From RGIG426 sp045598965 (GTDB taxonomy: Bacteria > Bacillota > Clostridia > Oscillospirales > Acutalibacteraceae): a stretch of DNA of 39,647 nt. The stretch covers positions 1 through 39,647 of the forward strand of contig JAZRVH010000011.1 in assembly GCA_045598965.1 (NCBI GenBank), given 5' to 3'. The notes under the pieces were generated by a model, which was given only the letters and a program-made list of their open reading frames with translations, was not told the DNA's origin and made no database searches. Shown one piece after another: positions 30,069 through 38,700 of this stretch (within the stretch, counting starts at the first letter, position 1; each line of letters opens with the position of its first letter). The position numbers and the translations under genes are program-made.

Positions 30069-31034
30069 ATGACCAAAACGCAAAAACTGACGGTTACGTC
30101 ATTGTTTGTGGCGGTGGGAATTTTGCTTCCCTTATTGTTCCACGTTATCGGCGGCGGGGTGGTGGGAACCATGCTGTTGCCGATGCATTTACCGGTGCTG
30201 TGTTGTGGCTTCCTTTGCGGGCCGCTGTATGGACTTGCGTGTGGATTGCTTGTGCCGGTTTGCAACTGCCTTTTAACCGGAATGCCGGCGGCGTATCCTA
30301 TGCTCCCCATTCTCACCTGCGAGCTTTGCGTGTATGGGGTGCTGTCCGGTGTGTTCCATCAAAAAACGCTTTTTAGGAGAATAAAAGGCGGTATTTATGC
30401 GGCACTTGTTTTGGCGATGTTGTGCGGCCGTGCGGCGTATGGGCTTGCGTGGAGCGGGCTGTTTTTGTTAAATCCGCAAATGAAAGCACCGACGGTTTTT
30501 GCGGCGGTGACAGCGGGCGTGCCGGGCATTGTGTTGCAGTTACTATTGGTGCCGTCTTTGGTGCTTGCGATAAAGCACGGATTTCGAAAAGACAAAAAAG
30601 CGTTGGCACAGGCGGTTTCGCAAATTAAAAACGACCGTGCCGCTTGTGTGGTGCTGAAAAACGGCACGTTGCAAAAAACCGCCGAGGGGCGGGGAATCGC
30701 ACCGATTTTATCGCTTTATGATGAGGGGCTTTTGGCGGGAGCAACGGTTGTAGACAAAATTGTGGGAAAAGCCGCCGCTATGATTATGACGGCGGGCGGC
30801 GTGTCTGCGTGTTATGCGTTGACTGTCAGCAAAACCGCCCTTTCCTGGTTTCGTTCTCACGGGGTTTTTGTCGAATACGAAACCTGCGTAGATGTCATTA
30901 TCAACCGCCAGGGAAACGGCCCTTGTCCGATGGAACAGACGGTGAAAACGATGGATTCGGAAAGCGAAGCGATTTTTGCACTTCGCCAGAAGATACAGGA
31001 ATTGCGTGAAAAAAGGAAGGGAGAGTCACTATGA
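30069..31034 (+). CDS. ECF transporter S component fused to a DUF1893 domain
   Basis: A 321-residue fusion. Residues 1 to about 185 are an ECF-type substrate-binding membrane protein with several hydrophobic helices; the start (KLTVTSLFVAVGILLPLLFHVIGGG) and LPMHLPVLCCGFLCGPLYGLACGLL are typical of S components, which bind vitamins or metal cofactors. From about 195 a soluble DUF1893-like, cytidine-deaminase-fold domain follows (VVLKNGTLQKTAEGRGIAP, VVDKIVGKAAAMIM, NRQGNGPCPME). The ATG at 30069 is chosen because AAGGGGG precedes it; GTG at 30051 is possible. The stop overlaps the next ATG. The ligand is unknown. Confidence 0.85.
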   Translation: MTKTQKLTVTSLFVAVGILLPLLFHVIGGGVVGTMLLPMHLPVLCCGFLCGPLYGLACGLLVPVCNCLLTGMPAAYPMLPILTCELCVYGVLSGVFHQKTLFRRIKGGIYAALVLAMLCGRAAYGLAWSGLFLLNPQMKAPTVFAAVTAGVPGIVLQLLLVPSLVLAIKHGFRKDKKALAQAVSQIKNDRAACVVLKNGTLQKTAEGRGIAPILSLYDEGLLAGATVVDKIVGKAAAMIMTAGGVSACYALTVSKTALSWFRSHGVFVEYETCVDVIINRQGNGPCPMEQTVKTMDSESEAIFALRQKIQELREKRKGESL

Positions 31035-32152
31035 ATAATGTGAAAAAATTGGGCTTTGGTTTAATGCGATTACCCTTGCTCAATCCTGCGGATTACGCCG
31101 GTGTGGATGTGGAAAAATTCAAAAAAATGGTGGATGTGTTTATGCAGGCGGGCTTTACGTATTACGACACCGCTTATGGATATCACGGGGGTCACAGCGA
31201 AACCGCCTTTCGTGAAGCGGTGGCAAAACGGTATCCCCGAGAGGCGTTCACCATTACGGATAAAATGCCGGTGTATGACAAGCCCACCAAAGAGGGTCTT
31301 TATAGCATCTTTAACGAGCAGTTAGAGCGGTGCGGCGTGGAGTATTTTGACTATTATTGGCTTCATTGTCTCGACTCCGTCATTATCAACCATACCGAAG
31401 AGGTGGACGGCTTTGGCTTCATCCAAAAGATGAAAGAAGCGGGCAAAATCAAGCATACCGGCTTTTCGTTCCACGATACGGCGGAATGCCTTGACGAAAT
31501 TTTGACCCGTCATCCGGAGGTGGAGTATGTGCAGTTACAGCTCAACTATCTCGACTGGGAGGACCCGGATGTGCAGTCTCGCCGTTGCTATGAGGTGGCG
31601 GTAAAGCACGGCAAAAAGGTGATAGTTATGGAGCCGGTGCGTGGCGGCGATTTGGCTCGTTTGCCTCAGCCGGCGGAGGAAATCATTAAGGCGTATGACC
31701 CGAAACCGTCCAACGCTTCGTGGGCTCTTCGTTATGCGGCGAGCTTGCCGGAGGTGATGATGGTGCTGTCCGGTATGACCGAGATGGAACACGTTACCGA
31801 CAATGTCGAGGTGATGGGCAACTTCGTTCCGTTGACCGACGAGGACAAGGCGATGCTTGAGAAGGTGGCGGATTACCTCCACGCCGGCGATCGCATTGCC
31901 TGCACCGCTTGCCGCTATTGCACAGCGGGCTGTCCGATGGAGATTTCCATTCCCGATTATTTCGGCTTGTATAACAAGGCGGCATTGCTTCCCCGCCGCA
32001 AACGGGGCGAGCTTCGTGAACAGTACAAAGCCCTCGGCGAAACCGGCGGCAAGGCGACGGAGTGTCTCTCCTGCGGTGCTTGTGCCGCACGCTGTCCGCA
32101 GCATATTGATATTCCCCGCCGACTTGTTGATGTCAAAAACGCACTGGAATAA
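31031..32152 (+). CDS. Aldo-keto reductase with C-terminal [4Fe-4S] clusters
   Basis: A 373-residue protein. The N-terminal (beta/alpha)8 aldo-keto reductase domain has the tetrad: Asp and Tyr in YYDTAYGYHGG, Lys in ITDKMP and His in YYWLHCLD. The C-terminus carries two ferredoxin-like Cys motifs: CTACRYCTAGCP near residue 290 and CLSCGACAARCPQHIDIP near 344. Proteins of this type are frequent in anaerobes and are thought to link substrate reduction to ferredoxin rather than only NADPH. It is co-translated with the ECF-S/DUF1893 gene (ATGA overlap), suggesting that the two handle the same compound. Confidence 0.93.
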   Translation: MNNVKKLGFGLMRLPLLNPADYAGVDVEKFKKMVDVFMQAGFTYYDTAYGYHGGHSETAFREAVAKRYPREAFTITDKMPVYDKPTKEGLYSIFNEQLERCGVEYFDYYWLHCLDSVIINHTEEVDGFGFIQKMKEAGKIKHTGFSFHDTAECLDEILTRHPEVEYVQLQLNYLDWEDPDVQSRRCYEVAVKHGKKVIVMEPVRGGDLARLPQPAEEIIKAYDPKPSNASWALRYAASLPEVMMVLSGMTEMEHVTDNVEVMGNFVPLTDEDKAMLEKVADYLHAGDRIACTACRYCTAGCPMEISIPDYFGLYNKAALLPRRKRGELREQYKALGETGGKATECLSCGACAARCPQHIDIPRRLVDVKNALE

Positions 32153-32155
32153 CGC

Positions 32156-32219
32156 AAATCCCGTAGTTGGGCGATATAAGATTCCTATCTTGCCTCGCCC
32201 TTGACTACGGGATTTTTTT
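32156..32219 (+). terminator. Terminator of the ECF-S/aldo-keto reductase operon
   Basis: AAATCCCGTAGT and GGGCG pair with CGCCC and ACTACGGGATTT across a 22-base loop, followed by T7. The long stem could act in both directions. Confidence 0.88.
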
Positions 32220-32249
32220 ATGCCGACGTATTGGTGCAGGGGAAATCCT

Positions 32250-32462
32250 TTACCGATTCACTTCAGGGTTTTCGGTTCGTTGCATAATATAATCCATACT
32301 GACCCCATAGTAGTCGGCAAGCTTCATGAGGGTGTCTGTGGGCGGAATGCGTTCGTTGTTTTCGTATTTAGAAATAAGTGCCTGCTCTATACCGGTTTTC
32401 ATTTGTAAAGAGAGTTGCGTGATTCCTTTTTTCTTTCGTAACAGTTTCAAATTGTTTTTCAT
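32250..32462 (-). CDS. XRE-family helix-turn-helix regulator
   Basis: A 70-residue protein that is almost only an HTH_3 domain: LKLLRKKKGITQLSLQMKTGIEQALISKYENNERIPPTDTLMKLADYYGVSMDYIM. It starts at 32462 (MKNNLKL), after GGGTGATAG; the frame is open further upstream across the operators. It is divergent from the zinc-ribbon membrane protein, and two palindromic operators lie between them, so it probably represses both itself and that gene. No sensor domain is present. Confidence 0.9.
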   Translation of the reverse strand: MKNNLKLLRKKKGITQLSLQMKTGIEQALISKYENNERIPPTDTLMKLADYYGVSMDYIMQRTENPEVNR

Positions 32463-32473
32463 ACTATCACCCA

Positions 32474-32490
32474 TATGACAGTATGTCATA
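32474..32490. promoter_or_regulatory. Operator 1 of the XRE regulator
   Basis: Inverted repeat TATGACAGTATGTCATA. It shares the half-sites TATGAC and GTCATA with operator 2. It lies between the regulator start and the divergent promoter. Confidence 0.75.
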
Positions 32491-32497
32491 ATTTTTA

Positions 32498-32526
32498 TTG
32501 ACAAATATGACAAATAGTCATATAAT
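32498..32526 (+). promoter_or_regulatory. Promoter of the zinc-ribbon membrane-protein gene
   Basis: Perfect TTGACA (32498-32503), 17 bases, perfect TATAAT (32521-32526). Operator 2 fills the spacer and overlaps the -10. Confidence 0.9.
32506..32522. promoter_or_regulatory. Operator 2 of the XRE regulator
   Basis: Inverted repeat TATGACAAATAGTCATA, centred 32 bases (about three helical turns) from operator 1. A bound repressor would block the promoter. Confidence 0.77.
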
Positions 32527-32563
32527 AACAAAAGAGGAGCAAAAAGAAAGGAGAAAAAGGTAA

Positions 32564-33217
32564 ATGGCTAAAATGATAAAATGCAAAACGTGCGGTGCCG
32601 ATGTTGCGTCCAACGCAAAAGCGTGTCCGAATTGTGGAGCAAAAGTAAAAAAGGTGTCGGTCATCGGGATTATTGCCCTCGTTTTTATTGGAATTGTACT
32701 GATTTCAATTATTGCGACCTCCGGTGATACGGATCAGAAACCCCAAAAAGAGGCAAGCGAGGGAGTTTCGCATGCTGAAAACAGTGCCATCACAGAAAAA
32801 CAGGTCAAAGAAGATGTTTATGCGATCGGTGATACGGCGGTTTTTGGAAAAATCAAAGTAACTGCCAACACGAAAAAGATTTCCTCAGGTACGGATTTCT
32901 TTAAGCCTGAGTCGGGAAAAACCTTTGTCGGTGTGGAGTTCACGATTGAAAACATATCGGATGAGGACGTCAATATCAGTTCGCTTTTGCTGTTTGATGC
33001 GTATGCGGACGATACAAAATGCGAGTATTCCCTTTCGGCACAATGTGCGATGGATTCCTCCAACCACACGTTGGACGGTTCTATTGCCCCCGGGAAAAAG
33101 ATGACGGGATGGTATGCCGTGGAAGTTCCGCAAAGCTTTAAAGAGCTGGAGTTGCAAGTTGTGCAAAATTGGCTTTCCGATTCTAAAGATTCCGCAAAAT
33201 TTGTGATTACACAATAA
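32564..33217 (+). CDS. Zinc-ribbon, single-pass membrane protein with DUF4352-like domain
   Basis: A 217-residue protein. A zinc ribbon (CKTCGADVASNAKACPNCG, residues 7-25) faces the cytoplasm. One membrane helix follows (about 32-50), then a polar linker, then an outer immunoglobulin-like domain: KTFVGVEFTIENISDEDVNIS, DGSIAPGKKMTGWYAVEVP. This is the DUF4352 (telokin-like) layout. AAAGGAG precedes the ATG. It is divergent from the XRE gene and probably under its control. The role is unknown; related proteins are often induced in stress or mobile-element settings. Confidence 0.85.
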   Translation: MAKMIKCKTCGADVASNAKACPNCGAKVKKVSVIGIIALVFIGIVLISIIATSGDTDQKPQKEASEGVSHAENSAITEKQVKEDVYAIGDTAVFGKIKVTANTKKISSGTDFFKPESGKTFVGVEFTIENISDEDVNISSLLLFDAYADDTKCEYSLSAQCAMDSSNHTLDGSIAPGKKMTGWYAVEVPQSFKELELQVVQNWLSDSKDSAKFVITQ

Positions 33218-33263
33218 ACAAATACTTATACTGCTCCAAGAAAAAACGCCCTTCCACTCTGCA

Positions 33264-33297
33264 TCGTGTTCTTAAGGACAATCGTTTAAGAGCACGA
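33264..33297 (+). other. Isolated 12-bp hairpin
   Basis: TCGTGTTCTTAA pairs with TTAAGAGCACGA (one G-T pair) around a ten-base loop. No T run follows, so it is not an obvious terminator; it could be part of a small RNA or a mobile-element remnant. Confidence 0.45.
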
Positions 33298-33317
33298 GCA
33301 TTGGCGAGGATAAGAGT

Positions 33318-33357
33318 ATACCGAGAATAGCAAAATGCTATTCTCGGTATTTCTTTT
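33318..33357 (+). terminator. Terminator between the membrane protein and the TnpV unit
   Basis: ATACCGAGAATAGC pairs with GCTATTCTCGGTAT around AAAAT, followed by TTCTTTTT. Confidence 0.9.
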
Positions 33358-33420
33358 TATCCACACATTCGTTTTTTCTTTTTTCATCGACTACAATATA
33401 ACCACAAGGAGGCGATGAAC

Positions 33421-33609
33421 TTGAAAACCAAACGAAAACACATCTATTTAGACGACTTTGATCACCGACTGCTGGTTGCATGTCTTGTGACAGCTCGGAA
33501 TGAATATCAAAGCGAGGAAAAGCCATTAGAGGATGTTGATAACCTTATTCTGAAAATCATCGACGCACCCACAAAGAAACTTCGAGTTGCAGGAAAGGAG
33601 AACGGATAA
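33421..33609 (+). CDS. Small mobile-element-type protein
   Basis: A 62-residue basic protein: KTKRKHIYLDDFDHRLLVACLVTARNEYQSE, then LEDVDNLILKIIDAPTKK. It resembles short proteins found on Clostridia integrative elements, of unknown function. Start choice: TTG at 33421 is eight bases after AAGGAGG, while the ATG at 33415 is only two bases away and gives two more residues. The stop overlaps the ATG of the TnpV gene (TAATG), so they are coupled. Confidence 0.72.
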   Translation: MKTKRKHIYLDDFDHRLLVACLVTARNEYQSEEKPLEDVDNLILKIIDAPTKKLRVAGKENG

Positions 33610-33983
33610 TGGAAAAGTACATAACAGACAAACGCACCGGGCTGAAATATGAACTTGTCGGAGATTACTACCTTATTGCCGGTGATGATGAAACGGAAGA
33701 ACGCCCTGTCGGGGTTTGGGGACAACAACACTTGCAGTATTTGAAGCAATACCGCAAAGCGGTTTATGACAGCTTGCTGCTTTCCGGCAAATTGAACGAC
33801 TACCTCGCCGAAATCGACAAACAAGCCGACAAGATGTTCCCACGACTTGTAAAACAACTTGCCGAAAAGGAAGCCATCACCGAGCAACTCAAAGCCACCG
33901 ACCAAATGGAATGGGTGCGACGGATGAACGCCGCCCGAGCAGCGGCAACGGAGATTGTCAACAAAGAAATAATCTATGATTAG
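33609..33983 (+). CDS. TnpV-family transposon-encoded protein
   Basis: A 124-residue protein with the TnpV pattern: YITDKRTGLKYELVGDYYLIAG, PVGVWGQQHLQYLKQYRKAVYDSLLLSGKLNDYLAEID, then helices EAITEQLKATDQMEWVRRMNAARAAATEIVNKEIIYD. TnpV is known from Tn4451-type elements of Clostridia; its role is not established. No recombinase or other transposon gene is in the window, so this is a remnant or a domesticated copy. It ends before a strong bidirectional terminator. Confidence 0.87.
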   Translation: MEKYITDKRTGLKYELVGDYYLIAGDDETEERPVGVWGQQHLQYLKQYRKAVYDSLLLSGKLNDYLAEIDKQADKMFPRLVKQLAEKEAITEQLKATDQMEWVRRMNAARAAATEIVNKEIIYD

Positions 33984-33987
33984 ATAA

Positions 33988-34028
33988 AGAACGAGCACCT
34001 TGCCAAAAGGCAAGGTGCTCTATTATTT
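33988..34028. terminator. Bidirectional terminator between tnpV-like gene and scaffoldin
   Basis: GAGCACCTTGCC pairs with GGCAAGGTGCTC around AAAA; T-rich sequence on the plus side. Confidence 0.92.
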
Positions 34029-35741
34029 TTATGCGCCGAGTTTATCAATCATATCCGCAAGATATTTGCGAAGCATCAGCACATCTTTCATGTTGACTGT
34101 ATCATCAACATTCACATCGGACGCTTCCAAGTCAATATTGACAGGCATATCCGCAAGATGTTTGCGCAAAGTCAGCACGTCTTTCATATTTACTGCGCCG
34201 TCGCCATTCGCGTCACCGAGGATTTTACTTCCTGGTTGCGTAGAATCAGCCGTTTCAGACGATACGGTCGATTTCGGGATGATTTCAACAGTTCCATCAG
34301 AATACACAATGACTGTATCACCGTTTTCGTTTGTGAATGTGCGAAGCACAGTTTTAGTGGGATTCGTTGTGGCTTTAGGTATCACTTCAATCGTGCCGTC
34401 TGTATACACAATCACTGTATCGCCATCCTCATTTACAAATGAATACGAAACAACCTTTGTTGGCGAAGTACTTCCGTTAGTATTGGATGCAGTAGGATTG
34501 GTGCCACTATTACTTTCACTGGGTTTTGGAATCACCTCAGTTGTTCCATCAGAATATACGAGCACTGTGTTACCGTCTTCATCCACAAACGTATATACAA
34601 TCGTTTTGTTTGTGGAACTTGTTCCGGATGGTGTCGTCTGAGTAGCAGAAGTTTGCGAAACACTTCCACTTTGTGATGGAACTGTTTCGCTGGGAATGGT
34701 CCCACTTTGCGATACTGATGTTTCACTAGAATTCGTACTATTCTGCGATGTCATCGAAGTATTGCTTGTCGTGGAAGAAAAGCTACTTTGTGAGGTCGTG
34801 CCCGAGGTGCTTGTATTGCTATATAAAACATTTACATAGCCATCATCCACATCACATTCAACATCCACTTCTTGTTTGTCACGGGTTACATAAAAACTGT
34901 CATAGCCGTCCCTAAACAAAATATTGATATCCGCTTTTCCTTGTGGCGCGTTTGATTTGACAGAAAAATGTAACTGAGCAATTGCAGAGTTTTGATTATA
35001 ATTTGTCGAATCCGTCCACGCAAAACAAACAGCATACCCCTCGGGATAACTTACAACTTTATAGCCGTTTTTTAGCAAAACATCCGCAGATAATAGTTCA
35101 AGACGACTGATATCATAATTAACACAAAAACTGAATCCAGATAATCCCGGGTTATTCAAAAGACTAATCGGCACAATCACATCTGTCACACCAGAAGACA
35201 CATCAACTTTTGCTGCGCAAACCATCAGTTTTTGCTTTTCCGTTTCACCTTTAACCTGAACGCATCCATTGACGGTAGCAACAGAAACATCTTGTTCTTC
35301 ACCATTGACAAACTGATAAAAACTATCGTACTTGTCACGGTAGAAAATCTGAATGTCGGCGTTTCCGGGCTCCGCATCACTCGCCACATTAAAATACAAT
35401 GTGGCAATTTTCCCATCAGCGGAATAAGAACTTTTACTTGCCCAAGCGACATTGACACAATGGTCATCGAGAGAAGCCACAACCGGATACCCATCAGATG
35501 CAAGCAATTCGGTTTTTGATAAACTTAGCACAGAAGCGTCGTAATTGACGCAAAAACTAAACCCTGCGATTCCCGGATTGTTTTGCAGCATAACATCGAC
35601 AGCAACATTATACTCTCCCGCTTTTGCTGTCGTCGAACCCACAACCACCGAAAACTCGTTTTTTTCTTGTGCTCCTACCGGGAAAGTAACAACCGTAAGA
35701 ACTAACACAAGAACAAGGATTAAAGATAGATAGCGTCTCAA
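34029..35741 (-). CDS. Scaffoldin-like protein: two cohesins plus one dockerin
   Basis: A 570-residue secreted protein. The signal peptide is about 1-26 (ends VGA). Cohesin 1 (about 29-165) and cohesin 2 (about 172-305) share NNPG(I/L)(A/S)GFSFCVNYD and end in ADI.I(F/L)(Y/F)RD.YDSFY. A Ser/Thr/Gln-rich linker follows. Then come three copies of an approximately 45-residue unit with the core DEDGNTVLVYSDGTTEVIPK. A type I dockerin (about 512-568) with GDANGDGAVNMKDVLTLRKHLADM closes it. Having both cohesins and a dockerin makes it an adaptor scaffoldin: it can carry two dockerin proteins and itself dock elsewhere. Start: TTG at 35741 is nine bases after AAGGAGG; the GTG at 35750 touches the site. 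It lies 17 bases downstream of the LRR dockerin gene, in one operon. Confidence 0.88.
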   Translation of the reverse strand: MRRYLSLILVLVLVLTVVTFPVGAQEKNEFSVVVGSTTAKAGEYNVAVDVMLQNNPGIAGFSFCVNYDASVLSLSKTELLASDGYPVVASLDDHCVNVAWASKSSYSADGKIATLYFNVASDAEPGNADIQIFYRDKYDSFYQFVNGEEQDVSVATVNGCVQVKGETEKQKLMVCAAKVDVSSGVTDVIVPISLLNNPGLSGFSFCVNYDISRLELLSADVLLKNGYKVVSYPEGYAVCFAWTDSTNYNQNSAIAQLHFSVKSNAPQGKADINILFRDGYDSFYVTRDKQEVDVECDVDDGYVNVLYSNTSTSGTTSQSSFSSTTSNTSMTSQNSTNSSETSVSQSGTIPSETVPSQSGSVSQTSATQTTPSGTSSTNKTIVYTFVDEDGNTVLVYSDGTTEVIPKPSESNSGTNPTASNTNGSTSPTKVVSYSFVNEDGDTVIVYTDGTIEVIPKATTNPTKTVLRTFTNENGDTVIVYSDGTVEIIPKSTVSSETADSTQPGSKILGDANGDGAVNMKDVLTLRKHLADMPVNIDLEASDVNVDDTVNMKDVLMLRKYLADMIDKLGA

Positions 35742-35758
35742 AGTTACCACCCTCCTTT

Positions 35759-38700
35759 TTAATGAATCTCTACGGTTGGGTCGTTGAGATACGCATTAAG
35801 ACGCGTCACGTCTTTTATCGACACAACTCCATCTCCGTTGATATCCAACGCACTCTCGACAACTTCTACGCTGTTGTCGTTCAGATAATTCACAAGTCGC
35901 GTGATATCTTTGATGGTAACTACACCATCTCCGTTGATATCACCCGAAACAGGATTAATCACGGTCACATCCAATGTGCAGTTATAATCTCTATACGAAA
36001 CACTGAGCGTTTGGCTTCCAACAGTATCTTTCTCAAAGCCGGAAAGTGTATAATCGCTTTCAAGAGTTTTTGCAGTTCCGTCTTTGTAGGTAATGATTAC
36101 TTCAATATCTTTTTCATCAATTTCGTTGCCAACAGCAATCGGAGTTTCGCGTTTTAAAGTGGCAGAAATAAAGGCAATTTCTTTCTCGACCACCGTAACC
36201 TGGAATGTTTCAGAAACATCTTTGTATGTAATGGAAACAGTTTGTGTGCCGATTATAGTAGGATCATAACCACTAACAGTATATCCAGTAGTAATCGTTC
36301 TCTCTTCGCCAATGGTATAATGAATAAGCAGTTCCAATCCGGTTAAATCAAGCTCTTCATATTCGACATATATCGTTTTTTGAGGAGGTGTCAGCGTCAT
36401 GGTGAAATCATCAGCCAACTCATGGTATTCAATACCCATCTCGTCACAATAGTTTTTCACATACTGGTTTTTAAAGCTGTAAATAACGGTGTCTTCAGCT
36501 CCATAAAACGCGAGATCGTGAATATAATCCACTTTGCCGTTAAGCATGAGTTTTTCGAAGTTAACACATCCATAAAATTCGGAATTTCCGATTTTGGTTA
36601 TTCCCGTTCCAAACTCAGCTTGAACCAAACCGATACACGCATAAAAAACGTAGTCTCCCAAATCCGTGACGCTATCCGGAAGAGAAATTTCTGTTATTCC
36701 GCTGCAAGAACGGAAAGCATAATCTCCAATAGATTCTAATGTGTTAGGAAGTACTATTTCCTTGACCTGGTTGCAGTTGTAGAATGCATAAGCACCAATG
36801 GATTTTGTTGCATTACTCACGTGCAAACGATCTGCCTCAACGCAACCGTAATACGCATAATTGCCGATGCTAGTTACCGTATCCGGAATATCGATGGCTT
36901 CCAAAGAAGCACAACCGAAGAATGTGTAATCGTTTATCGCTTGTACGCCCGTGGGAACATTAATCGATTTCATACTATTGCAATCGTAAAATGCATACGC
37001 GCCGATTTCATTTACCGTATCCGGGAGGACAACACTCGGAATAGATTTACAACTATCAAATGCGTGCTCACCGATATGCTGCAAATCTTCGCCAATATAC
37101 AAATCATTAAGGGAGATATCGTTATAAAACGCATAATCGTTTATGTTGACAACGGAATCCAACTCAACGCGAGTCAAAACAAGATTTTCGGCAAACGCAT
37201 TGTCGTCAATCGTTTTACAAGCGGAAATTTCCACATAATCCAACACATCGTTTTTATAGAACGCATATTTCCCGATAAGATCCGTGTTAATAATAACCAC
37301 GCCTACGACGGTATCTGCGTTAGCAAACGCAGAATCGCCAATCGTTTTCACATTTCCGTCTACGGCAATATATTTCAGACCGGTTGTTTTTCCATCGTAC
37401 AAAGATGCGTCAATGGTTCCATCCACACCTCTGAAAATAGCGGTAACATCTTTTCCGGAATTGGCAAAAACATCAGTTCCTACAACGGATACCGTATCGG
37501 GAATTGATACCGTATTCAGAACAGGACAATTGTAAAACGCCTGATCGGAAAGCGTGTGGATATTATCCTTGACAACAACATCCCAGACATACTGAGAATC
37601 CAAAATGTTAGCAGCAATTACACCATCAACATAATAGAATGTGACGGTAACATCCTTGCAATGCTCGCCGGATTGCACAGCATTATAAAACACATTTTCG
37701 CCAAAGCTTTCAATTGTGTCCGGCACAATAAAGTCGCGAAGCAGAGGGTTATCCTTGAACGCTTCACTGCCGATGGTTTTGAGTGCGGGCGAGAATTTGT
37801 ATTCTCCATCATCAACCGGCACTTCACCATAAGTGATAGATTTCAGAGCATAGCAAGACTCAAACGCGCTGTCTCCAATCGCGGTGATGCTCTCGTCCAA
37901 AACCACATAGCTCATGCCCTGCATCTCAAGCAATCCGTCCGCAACCGTTCCGCTGTTCTTGCGAACAGTAACAGTCAAATCATCATTGAAGAAAAACACG
38001 CTCTTTCCAACAGTGACCACGGAATCGGGCATAGAAACGGCCGTCAATGCAGAACACTCCAAGAACACAGCATCCCCGATTTCCGTAACCGCTGTCGGAA
38101 TCGTAACATTCTCGAGATTTACACAATGTCTAAACGCGCTGTCCTCGAGAATGGTAACGGTTTCGGGAATAATAACGCTTTCAAAAGCGTTATTATAAAA
38201 CGCTGAAACGCCCACACGAGTAACATCGCCGTTAAACGTTACGCTTGCAAGAGATGCGCAATTAGAAAATGCACGGTCATTGATTTCGACTACCCCGGCA
38301 GGGATAACAACCAAAGGAATGCTGGAGCAATTTTCAAATGCTTCTTTACCGATATAGGTTACTGTAGAGGGAACACTGACAGTTTCCAACAGTTCGCAAT
38401 TTCTAAAAGCGCCATCCCCTATGGAAAGCAAATTAGTTCGAAGCGTCGCTCTTGTCATCTGTTTATTTTCGGCAAATGCATATTTCCCAATATCGGTCGT
38501 GGTAGACGGCACCGTCACCCGCCCAAGAGTGCACCCATAGAAAGCATAATCACCAATGGTTTCAACGCTGATACCAATTACCACATTTTCAAGCGCAGAA
38601 CAGTTATAGAAAGTATAATCGCCGATGGATTTTGCCGTCGTACCAATGGTGGCAGTCGTCATCGAAGTGCAATTATAAAACGCATACGAGCCGATATATT

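Noticed and set aside
28827..30083. 418-codon antisense frame with GRLGG-type repeats
   Set aside because: The repeats are the reverse reading of the ETAT codons.
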